This document shows positions 48,770 through 55,913 of a DNA stretch of 64,000 bases, piece by piece. The translations under genes were made by a program, and so were the position numbers. The stretch's first letter is position 1; every line of letters begins with the position of its first letter. A model generated the notes under the pieces. The model had not been told where the DNA came from and did not search any database. It was given only the letters and a program-made list of their open reading frames with translations. The DNA comes from Burkholderia arboris (GTDB lineage: Bacteria; Pseudomonadota; Gammaproteobacteria; Burkholderiales; Burkholderiaceae): assembly GCF_902499125.1 (NCBI RefSeq), contig NZ_CABVPX010000005.1:62001-126000 (forward strand), given 5' to 3'.

Positions 48770-48788
48770 TGTAATTAAAATTGTTACA
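48770..48788. promoter_or_regulatory. Rrf2 operator 2, upstream of the reductase gene
   Basis: TGTAATTAAAATTGTTACA, the same TGTAA-N9-TTACA inverted repeat as at 48160-48178, matching it at 16 of 19 positions; both are followed by CAT. It is 24 bp before the reductase start codon. Confidence 0.68.
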
Positions 48789-48812
48789 CATTTTTCTTTG
48801 TGGAGAATCGAC

Positions 48813-49454
48813 ATGACGCAACGTTCCCTGAATATCGCGCTGTTCGGCGCAACCGGCACGATCGGCTCGCGCATCGCCGCGGAAGCCGTGCGACGCGGTC
48901 ATCGCGTCACGGCGCTGTCGCGCCATCCGGGCGCCTCCGTTGACGGCATCACCGCGAAGGCGGCCGACCTGTTCGACGCGGCCAGCATCGCGGCCGCGCT
49001 GCCGGGACATGACGTCGTTGCGAGCGCATACGGCCCGAAGCAGGAAGATGCGGCGAAGGTCGTCGCGGTGGCGAGGGCGCTGGTCGCCGGCACGCGCCAG
49101 GCTGGCCTGAAGCGGCTCGTCGTGGTGGGCGGCGCCGGTTCGCTCGAAGTTGCGCCCGGCAAGCAGCTCGTCGACAGCGAAGGCTTCCCGGAAGCGTACA
49201 AGCCACCGGCGCTCGCGCACCGCGATGCGCTCAACTACCTGAAGACGGTCGCCGATCTCGACTGGACGTTCTTCGCGCCGGCCGCGCTGATCGCCCCGGG
49301 CGAGCGCACGGGCGCGTTCCGCACGGGCGTCGGCAAGCTGATCGTGGACGCGCAAGGCAACAGCAAGATCTCGGCGGAAGACTACGCGGTCGCGTTCGTT
49401 GACGCGCTCGAGCAGGACAGCTTCGTGCGCGAGATCGCGACGGCCGCGTACTGA
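48813..49454 (+). CDS. NAD(P)-binding SDR-like reductase (YwnB-type)
   Basis: A 213-residue Rossmann protein of the NAD(P)H-binding/SDR_a5 group. The dinucleotide motif is IALFGATGTIGSR near residues 8-20; later landmarks are RLVVVGGAGSLEVAPG and DWTFFAPAALIAPGERTG. The group includes YwnB and similar proteins often found beside Rrf2 regulators. The TGGAGA ribosome-binding site precedes ATG 48813. Control by the neighbouring Rrf2 protein is inferred from the shared operator. Substrate unknown. Confidence 0.87.
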   Translation: MTQRSLNIALFGATGTIGSRIAAEAVRRGHRVTALSRHPGASVDGITAKAADLFDAASIAAALPGHDVVASAYGPKQEDAAKVVAVARALVAGTRQAGLKRLVVVGGAGSLEVAPGKQLVDSEGFPEAYKPPALAHRDALNYLKTVADLDWTFFAPAALIAPGERTGAFRTGVGKLIVDAQGNSKISAEDYAVAFVDALEQDSFVREIATAAY

Positions 49455-49530
49455 GCGGTGTGACGGCCGGCAGCGAATACGGGCCAGTCCGGCCCGGGCG
49501 CTGCAGGCACGTGCCAGCGCGCAGGCATTT

Positions 49531-49564
49531 CAGGCGATTCCTCCTTGACGGGAGGTGTCGCCTG
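49531..49564 (+). terminator. Hairpin after the Rrf2-controlled reductase
   Basis: A two-part stem: CAGGCGA (49531-49537) / TCGCCTG (49558-49564) enclosing CCTCC (49540-49544) / GGAGG (49551-49555). A short TTT follows. Probable 3' end of the reductase transcript. Confidence 0.55.
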
Positions 49565-49693
49565 TTTCGTCTGGTGATGCGGAATCGTTGCGGATTGGTA
49601 TTTATACCGGTCGACGCGGCTAAGCCGTTTTCATATTGTTCCCCGTTGTGCAGGATGAATAGAATAAATTTCTATCGACGAGGGAATGGAGAA

Positions 49694-50164
49694 ATGGACG
49701 CCATCGATCGCAAGCTGCTGGAGCTGCTGCAGGCGGATGCCACGCTGCCGATCGCGGAACTGGCACAGCGCGTGAACCTGTCGCAGACGCCGTGCTGGAA
49801 GCGCGTGCAGCGGCTCAAGGAAACCGGCGCGATTCGCGCGCAGGTTGCGCTGTGCGATCCGCGCAAGCTCGGGGTCGGCACGACCGTGTTCGTCGCGATC
49901 CGCACGAACCAGCACACCGAGGAGTGGGCGCAGCGCTTCACGCAGGCCGTGCGCGACATGCCGGAAGTGGTCGAGGTCTACCGGATGAGCGGCGAGACCG
50001 ACTACCTGCTGCGCGTCGTGGTGGCCGGCATCGACGACTACGACCGCGTGTACAAGCAGCTGATTCGCGCGGTGCCGCTGTTCGACGTCAGTTCGTCGTT
50101 CGCGATGGAGCAGATCAAGTATTCGACCGCGCTGCCCGTGCGCGATCTTGCCGAGCCGACCTGA
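49694..50164 (+). CDS. Lrp/AsnC-family transcriptional regulator
   Basis: A 156-residue Lrp-type regulator: helix-turn-helix in residues 1-60 (MDAIDRKLLELLQADATLPIAELAQRVNLSQTPCWKRVQRLKETGAI) and a RAM effector domain behind (GTTVFVAIRTNQHTEEW, VVEVYRMSGETDYLLRVVV, VSSSFAMEQIKYSTALPV). It would respond to an amino acid; the target genes are not evident. ATG 49694 follows GGAG. It converges with the iron transporter operon, with a 26-bp palindrome between the stops. Confidence 0.92.
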   Translation: MDAIDRKLLELLQADATLPIAELAQRVNLSQTPCWKRVQRLKETGAIRAQVALCDPRKLGVGTTVFVAIRTNQHTEEWAQRFTQAVRDMPEVVEVYRMSGETDYLLRVVVAGIDDYDRVYKQLIRAVPLFDVSSSFAMEQIKYSTALPVRDLAEPT

Positions 50165-50166
50165 CG

Positions 50167-50192
50167 GGCAGGGCCGGCGCGCCGGCCCTGCC
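50167..50192. terminator. Perfect 26-bp palindrome between convergent genes
   Basis: Bases 50167-50192 read the same on both strands (13-bp arms beginning GGCAGGGCCGGCG, no spacer), placed between the stop codons of the Lrp-type gene and fbpC. No T-run is present; a bidirectional terminator is likely. Confidence 0.6.
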
Positions 50193-50203
50193 GGCGGCGT
50201 GGG

Positions 50204-50977
50204 TCAGCGGCCGCGCGCCAGTGCGCGCGCGCGTTCGTCGGCCAGTGCGTCGCGACGCACGAAATCCGCGACGAACGGGCTGGCCGGATGGTGATGCAGC
50301 GCATATGGCGTATCCCATTGCGCGAGCTGGCCGTCCTTCATCACGCCGATCCGGTCGGCGATCGCGAACGCTTCCGCCTGATTGTGCGTGACGAGGATCG
50401 CGGTGTGATCCGTGTGCTTCAGGATGTCGCGCAGCTCGAACGCGAGCCGCTCGCGCGTATCGACGTCGAGATTCGAGAACGGCTCGTCGAGCAGCAGCAA
50501 TTCCGGTGACGGCGCGAGCGCGCGCGCGAGGGCGACGCGCTGCTGCTGGCCGCCCGACAGTTCGTGCGGAAACGCGTCGCCTGAATCGGCGAGGCCGACG
50601 AGTTCGAGCATTTCCGCGACGCGCATGCGCCGTTCGGTTTTCGCCATGCGCCGCAAGCCGAACGCGACGTTGTCGGCCGCGCTCAGGTGCGGGAACAGCG
50701 CGTAGTCCTGGAACATCATGCCGATGCGCCGCCGCTCGGGCGGCACGTCGAGCGACGGTGCCGCGACGGGCGCGCCGTCGAGCACGATGCGCCCCATGCG
50801 CACGGGCTCGAAGCCGGCGATCGCGCGCAGCACGGTGGTCTTGCCGCAGCCGGACGCGCCGAGCAGGCAGCCGATCTCGCCGCGCGGCAGCGCGAGGCTC
50901 AGCCCGTCGACCACCGTGCGGCGGCCTTGCGGCATGTCGTAGGCGATGCAGAGGTCGTCGAGTTCGAGCAGGTTCAC
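50204..50977 (-). CDS. fbpC: Ferric iron ABC transporter ATP-binding protein (FbpC type)
   Basis: A 257-residue ATPase of the FbpC/PotA class that drives import through FbpB. Walker A GASGCGKTT, signature [15 protein letters not shown], Walker B LLLLDEPFSNLD, switch His in LVTHNQAEA. The C-terminal OB-like domain of longer FbpC proteins is short. It follows fbpB by 4 bp, third gene of a binding protein-permease-ATPase operon. Spermidine or other cation substrates are less likely because the binding protein is of the iron type. Confidence 0.9.
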   Translation of the reverse strand: MNLLELDDLCIAYDMPQGRRTVVDGLSLALPRGEIGCLLGASGCGKTTVLRAIAGFEPVRMGRIVLDGAPVAAPSLDVPPERRRIGMMFQDYALFPHLSAADNVAFGLRRMAKTERRMRVAEMLELVGLADSGDAFPHELSGGQQQRVALARALAPSPELLLLDEPFSNLDVDTRERLAFELRDILKHTDHTAILVTHNQAEAFAIADRIGVMKDGQLAQWDTPYALHHHPASPFVADFVRRDALADERARALARGR

Positions 50978-50981
50978 GGTG

Positions 50982-52670
50982 TCAGGCTCCGATCTTGTGG
51001 CGGGTGCGCGCGAGCAGGATCACGGGCACGAGCCCGGCCAGCACGATCGCGAGCGCGGCGACCGCGCCTTCTTCATAGGTACCGCGCGCGGCTTCCGCAT
51101 ACAGCCAGGTCGCGAGCGTGTCGAAATTCAGCGGGCGCAGCAGCAGCGTGGCCGGCAACTCCTTCATCGCGTCGACGAACACCAGCAGCGCGCTCGTCGT
51201 GAGCGCGGGCCGCAGCAGCGGCAGGTGAACGCGGCGCAGCGTGCCGCCGGCCGTTTCGCCGAGCGAACGCGCAGCCTGTTCGAGCGACGGCGGAATGCGG
51301 GCGAGGCCGGCCTCGATGCCGCCGGCCGGGATCGCGAGAAAGCGCACGGTATAGGCGATCACGAGTGCGGTCGCCGAGCCCATCAGCAGTAGCCCGTCGC
51401 GGCCGAGCGCCGCGCCGAACAGCCGGTCGGCCGCGGCGAACGGGATCAGCAGGCCGATCGCGAGCACGGTGCCCGGCACCGCATAGCCGAGGCTCGCGAT
51501 CCGCGCGCACAGGCGGGCCGGGCCCGCACGGGCACTGTCGCGTTGCGCACGCGCGGCCCATGCGACGACGAGCCCGCACGCGAGCGTTGCAGCAGTGGCG
51601 GCGGTCGCGATCGTCAGCGTGTTCGCCAGCCCCGTCATCAGTTGCGCGGACACGCCGCCGACGAGATGCAGCCGCTTGCCGGTCTCGACCGCGAGGTACG
51701 CGGCCGGTGCGCCGAAGCCGATCAGGACGGGCAGCCAGCCGAGCACGGCGGCGCCCAGTGCGGCCGCGCCCGTCAGGCGGCGCGGCGCGATCGGCCGCAT
51801 GCGCCGGCCGTGCGCGTAGCGCTGGCGGCGGCGCCCGTAGCGCTCGAGCCCAATCATGCCGACAACGATCGCGAGCATCGCGAGCGCGATCTGCGCGGCG
51901 CCGGCAAGATCGGAGCGCGTGATCCACGTCGTGTAGACCGACACGGTCAGCGTCTGCACGCCGAGGAATTCCGATGCGCCGATGTCGTTCAGCGTTTCGA
52001 GCAGGGCGAGGCTCATGCCGACCGCGATCGCGGGCCGCGCGAGCGGCACGACGACGCGCCAGAACGTCGCGATGCGCCCGGCGCCGAGCGTGCGCGCGGC
52101 TTCGAGCAGGCTTGCGGACTGCATGACGAACATCGCGCGCGTGCTCAGATACACATACGGATACAGCACGAAGCCGAGCACGAAGATCGCGCCGGGCAGC
52201 GAGCGCAGGTCGGGCAGGCGGAACTGGCGCGGGCTGTCGAAGCCGAGCAGCCAGCGGATCGCGCTCTGGACCGGGCCGATCGGGTGCAGCAGGTCGAGAT
52301 ACGCGAACGCGACGATGTAGGTGGGGACGGCCAGCGGCAGCAGCAGCGCCCACGTCAGCATCCGGCGGCCGGGAAAATCGTAGGCGGTGACGAGCCACGC
52401 GCAGCCGGTGCCGATGATCGACACGATCGTGCCGACGCCCGCAAGCAGCAGCAACGTATTGACGAGCGCCTGCGGCAGCACGAATTCAGCGAGATGCGCC
52501 CAGTGCGCGAGATCGGCATCGAACGCGGCGGCGACGAGCACCGCGAGCGGCGCAGCGACCGCCGCAGCGATCGCCAGCGCCGCGAGCAGCCACAGGCTGC
52601 CCGCGCGTGGCCGCAGGCGCGGCCGGGAGGGTTCGCGGCGCGCGCCGGCGGACGATGCGTCAGTTGTCAA
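50982..52670 (-). CDS. fbpB: Ferric iron ABC transporter permease (FbpB type, fused two-domain)
   Basis: A 562-residue inner-membrane permease with two tandem binding-protein-dependent transport domains (about residues 55-270 and 330-550), about twelve spans. Both halves show the EAA-type loop: SASLLEAARTLGAGRIATFWRVVVPLARPA and PPSLEQAARSLGETAGGTLRRVHLPLLRPA. This duplicated layout is that of FbpB/SfuB/HitB iron permeases. It overlaps the end of fbpA by 11 bp. Confidence 0.92.
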   Translation of the reverse strand: MTTDASSAGARREPSRPRLRPRAGSLWLLAALAIAAAVAAPLAVLVAAAFDADLAHWAHLAEFVLPQALVNTLLLLAGVGTIVSIIGTGCAWLVTAYDFPGRRMLTWALLLPLAVPTYIVAFAYLDLLHPIGPVQSAIRWLLGFDSPRQFRLPDLRSLPGAIFVLGFVLYPYVYLSTRAMFVMQSASLLEAARTLGAGRIATFWRVVVPLARPAIAVGMSLALLETLNDIGASEFLGVQTLTVSVYTTWITRSDLAGAAQIALAMLAIVVGMIGLERYGRRRQRYAHGRRMRPIAPRRLTGAAALGAAVLGWLPVLIGFGAPAAYLAVETGKRLHLVGGVSAQLMTGLANTLTIATAATAATLACGLVVAWAARAQRDSARAGPARLCARIASLGYAVPGTVLAIGLLIPFAAADRLFGAALGRDGLLLMGSATALVIAYTVRFLAIPAGGIEAGLARIPPSLEQAARSLGETAGGTLRRVHLPLLRPALTTSALLVFVDAMKELPATLLLRPLNFDTLATWLYAEAARGTYEEGAVAALAIVLAGLVPVILLARTRHKIGA

Positions 52671-53703
52671 AGCCGACCTTGTCGACGAGCTGGCTGGCCT
52701 GCTTGCGATACTTTGCGATGTCCGTCAGCGACAACGGATCGACCTTCAGCGCGCCGAAGCTCGCGATTACCGGATCGAGCTTCACGTTCGCGCGCACCGG
52801 GTATTCGTAGTTGGCCTGCGCATACAGCGACTGCGCTTCCGGCGACACCAGGTATTCGAGCAGCTTCACCGCGTTGGCCTTGTGCGGCGCGTGCTTCGCC
52901 ACCGTCGCGCCGCTGATGTTCACGTGCGTGCCGCCGCTCTTCGCGTTCGCGAACGTCGGCCGCACGACCTTGATCGCGTCGCCCCATTTGCGCGCGTCGC
53001 TGCCCGGCTCCGCATTCTTCATGTGGCCGACGTAGTAGGCGTTCGCGAGGCCGACGTCGCAGATGCCGCCGAGGATGTCGCGCGCGACGTCGCGGTCGCC
53101 GCCGGTCGCCTTGCGAGCGAGGTTCGCCTTCACGCCGCGCAGCCACTTCTCGGTCGCGGCTTCGCCGTCGTGCGCGATCATCGCCGCGACGAGCGCCGTG
53201 TTGTACGGATGCTGGCCCGAGCGGATGCAGACCTTGCCCTTCCATTTCGGATCGGCGAGATCTTCATAGCGGAACGCATCGACCTTCAGGTCCTTTTCGA
53301 CGTACAGCACTCGATCGCGCAGCGACAGTGCGTACCAGTCGCCGTTCGCGCCGCGCAGGTTCGCGGGAATCGCGTCGTCGAGCGCCTTCGAGCGCACCGG
53401 TTGCGTGACACCGCCATCGACGAGGTCGAGCAGGTTGCCGACGTCGACCGTCATCAGCACGTCGGCCGGCGATTGCGCGCCTTCCGCCTTCACGCGCTCA
53501 AGCAGGCCGTCCTTCACGAATACCGTGTTGACCTTGACGCCGCTCTGCTTCGTGAACGCGTCGATGAGCGGCTGGATCAGCTTCGGCTCGCGGGTGGTGT
53601 ACAGGCTCACTTCCTCGGCCGCGTGGGCGAGCGGCGCGAAGGCGGCCGCGGCCAGGGCGAGGGCGCCGGCGAGCGGCAGCAGGCGGGTGCGCGGATTCGA
53701 CAT
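52660..53703 (-). CDS. fbpA: Ferric iron ABC transporter substrate-binding protein (FbpA type)
   Basis: A 347-residue periplasmic ferric-binding protein. Signal peptide cleaved after LAHA, residue 28. Transferrin-like binding segments are visible, including the tyrosine pair in VGLANAYYVGHM used as Fe(III) ligands; the opening EEVSLYTTREPKLIQPLIDAF is typical of FutA/FbpA/IdiA proteins. First gene of fbpABC. A weak Fur-box resemblance (GGTAATCGTTCCCATTTCG on the minus strand, about 10 of 19 matches) lies near 53803-53821, but iron regulation remains inferred. Confidence 0.9.
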   Translation of the reverse strand: MSNPRTRLLPLAGALALAAAAFAPLAHAAEEVSLYTTREPKLIQPLIDAFTKQSGVKVNTVFVKDGLLERVKAEGAQSPADVLMTVDVGNLLDLVDGGVTQPVRSKALDDAIPANLRGANGDWYALSLRDRVLYVEKDLKVDAFRYEDLADPKWKGKVCIRSGQHPYNTALVAAMIAHDGEAATEKWLRGVKANLARKATGGDRDVARDILGGICDVGLANAYYVGHMKNAEPGSDARKWGDAIKVVRPTFANAKSGGTHVNISGATVAKHAPHKANAVKLLEYLVSPEAQSLYAQANYEYPVRANVKLDPVIASFGALKVDPLSLTDIAKYRKQASQLVDKVGFDN

Positions 53704-53772
53704 GAAGACTCCGGTGGGGCAGGTGGACGAGGGGGCGTTCCGGGGCGCGCCTGCCGCCCGAGCATCCGGAAC

Positions 53773-53831
53773 ATTACAAAATGAAAGACTCCGGATTCTA
53801 GATCGAAATGGGAACGATTACCAAATGAAAG
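53773..53831. repeat. Two ATTACAAAATGAAAG-like direct repeats upstream of fbpA
   Basis: ATTACAAAATGAAAG (53773-53787) and ATTACCAAATGAAAG (53817-53831), one mismatch, 44 bp between start points. They lie 70-128 bp upstream of fbpA and may be a regulator binding motif. Confidence 0.55.
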
Positions 53832-53945
53832 CTTGCGGAAAGCCGCGGCGAAGGTGCAGGCGGGGATCGGGAAACGGGACGTCGCAGTGCGGGCGCAAGC
53901 GCGTAGAATGCCCGCTTCGACGAATTTGACGGAGACGCACCGACC

Positions 53946-54107
53946 ATGAACGATCAGCGCAAGAAGAACCCTGTCCGCAACGTGAGCATCCTGATCGTCG
54001 TGGCCGTGCTGCTCGTGATCGGGACGATCCTGTACAACGCGATTTCGCAGAAGCGCGCGTACGACGAGGCCCATCCGGCCGAGGCCGCGAGCGCGGCGTC
54101 GCACTGA
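53946..54107 (+). CDS. 53-residue single-span membrane protein
   Basis: A small gene: MNDQRKKNPVRNVSILIVVA, then a hydrophobic core (VLLVIGTILYNAIS) and a charged Ala-rich tail ending ASAASH. One membrane helix with a basic N-terminus is predicted. ATG 53946 has a GACGGAGACG stretch upstream. I recognise no family. It is divergent from fbpABC, convergent with the permease gene, and probably real because its composition is typical of coding sequence in this genome. Confidence 0.6.
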   Translation: MNDQRKKNPVRNVSILIVVAVLLVIGTILYNAISQKRAYDEAHPAEAASAASH

Positions 54108-54254
54108 CGTGCCGGTGCGTGGCCCGGTCGGGCCGCGCTTGCGGGGCAGATGCAGGGGGAGATTCCGCGGTTTCCGGCGCGACAGATGCCGCGCGGAACC
54201 GGGACGGTAGCGGGCGCCGAAGCAGGCGCGCCGCGCAGGCAGGTCAGCCGTGCG

Positions 54255-55622
54255 TCAACGTGACGCAGCGGCGAATTTCGGACGTATCCGGGCGTAGAAC
54301 ACGACCGCGAGCAGCGCGAGCCACGCTGCGCCGACATACAGCGCGACGCGCGTGTCCTCGAACCAGCCGAGCATCACGATCACGAAGCCCATGAACGCGA
54401 TCGTCAGCGCCGGCGCGACCGGCCACAGCGGCACCTTGAACTTCAGCGTCGCGACTTCGGCGCTCGACAGGCGGCGGCGCATCGCAACCTGCGACAGCAG
54501 GATCATCAGCCAGACCCACACGGTCGCGAACGTCGCGATCGCGGCGACCATCAGGAACACGTCCTTCGGCATCAGGTAGTTCAGCACCACGCCGACGAGC
54601 AGCGCGCCGGCCATCACGAGCACCGTGACCCACGGCACGCCGTGCCGCGACGTCGTCATCAGCACGCGCGGCGCCTGGCCCTGACGCGCCATCCCGAACA
54701 TCATGCGGCCCGCGCCGAAGATGTCGCTGTTGATCGCCGAGATCGCCGCGCTGATCACGACCAGGTTGAGGATCGTCGCGGCCGACTTCACGCCGAGCGC
54801 CGAGAAGATCTGCACGAACGGGCTGCCGTCGCCGCCGACGCCCGTCCACGGGCTGATCGACATCAACACGACCATCGTCAGCACGTAGAACAGCAGGATG
54901 CGCGCGGGCACCGCGTTGATCGCGCGCGGAATGACGCGCTCCGGGTCCTTCGCCTCGCCGGCGCTCATCCCGATCACCTCGATTCCGCCGTACGCGAAGA
55001 TCACGACCGACAGCGATGCGATCAGCCCGCCGACGCCGTTCGGCAAGAAGCCGCCATGGTTCCACAGGTTCGCGAACGTCGGCACGTCGGCCGAATGGCC
55101 GAAGTGCATGCCGGTCAGCAGGATCGCGACGCCGCCGCCGATCATCGCGACGATCGCGCCGACCTTGATGATCGACAGCCAGAACTCGAGCTCGCCGAAC
55201 ACCTTCACGTGGCACAGGTTCAGCCCGCAGATGATCGCGACGACGCCGAGCACCCAGATCCATTGGGGGACATCCGGAAACCAGAAGCCCATGTAGATGC
55301 CGAATGCCGTGATGTCGGCGATCGCGACGATCACCATTTCGAGCGTGTAGGTCCAGCCGGTGACGAATCCCGCGAACGGGCCAAGGTTCTCGGTCGCGTA
55401 ATGGCCGAACGAACCGGCGACGGGTTCGCGCACGGCCATCTCGCCGAGCGCGCGCATCACCATGTAGACGGCCGCACCGCCCAGGATGTACGCCAGGATC
55501 ACGGCCGGGCCCGCGAGCTGGATCGCGGACGCCGAGCCGTAGAACAGGCCCGTGCCGATCGCCGAGCCGAGCGCGAGAAAGCGGATGTGCCGCGCGCTCA
55601 GGTGGCGCTGCAAGTTTTTCAT
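54255..55622 (-). CDS. Amino acid permease (ProY/HutT type)
   Basis: A 455-residue APC-family proton symporter with twelve predicted spans. The opening [35 protein letters not shown] and the segment [31 protein letters not shown] match the ProY/HutT subgroup of amino acid transporters (proline or histidine). ATG 55622 has GGAGA upstream; the frame is open 20 codons further. A HutC-type operator lies 58 bp upstream, favouring histidine/urocanate-responsive control. The hut catabolic genes are not in the window. Confidence 0.9.
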   Translation of the reverse strand: MKNLQRHLSARHIRFLALGSAIGTGLFYGSASAIQLAGPAVILAYILGGAAVYMVMRALGEMAVREPVAGSFGHYATENLGPFAGFVTGWTYTLEMVIVAIADITAFGIYMGFWFPDVPQWIWVLGVVAIICGLNLCHVKVFGELEFWLSIIKVGAIVAMIGGGVAILLTGMHFGHSADVPTFANLWNHGGFLPNGVGGLIASLSVVIFAYGGIEVIGMSAGEAKDPERVIPRAINAVPARILLFYVLTMVVLMSISPWTGVGGDGSPFVQIFSALGVKSAATILNLVVISAAISAINSDIFGAGRMMFGMARQGQAPRVLMTTSRHGVPWVTVLVMAGALLVGVVLNYLMPKDVFLMVAAIATFATVWVWLMILLSQVAMRRRLSSAEVATLKFKVPLWPVAPALTIAFMGFVIVMLGWFEDTRVALYVGAAWLALLAVVFYARIRPKFAAASR

Positions 55623-55679
55623 CGAGTCTCCGATATCGTTATGCGACGGACCGGGCGAGCGGGGCCGGTCCGATTGGCT

Positions 55680-55699
55680 CAAGTTGTCTATACAACTTG
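55680..55699. promoter_or_regulatory. HutC-subfamily GntR operator upstream of the permease gene
   Basis: Perfect 8-bp inverted arms CAAGTTGT / ACAACTTG around a 4-bp centre CTAT. The core GTCTATAC fits the GntR HutC-subfamily consensus GT-M-TA-K-AC. Its position, 58 bp upstream of the start codon, suits a repressor site. Confidence 0.6.
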
Positions 55700-55913
55700 A
55701 ATGTGAACGAATGATAACAAGCCAGGCCCGGTGACCGGAATCGGGTATTCCCTGACTGGCGCGGCGAGCGGAATAGGGCGTGGGGCGGTCGCGCGGCGGG
55801 CGAGCGGGCCGCGTGAGGCAGGCGGGTCATGCTGCGGGTGATCGTTGAATCGGGCGCGCCGGTGGCCGATCCGCGGCGTACGCGGGCCGGCCCGCCGGCA
55901 GGAACATTCGGGG

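Noticed and set aside
53803..53821. Fur box upstream of fbpA
   Set aside because: Only about 10 of 19 positions fit the consensus, too few to call a site.
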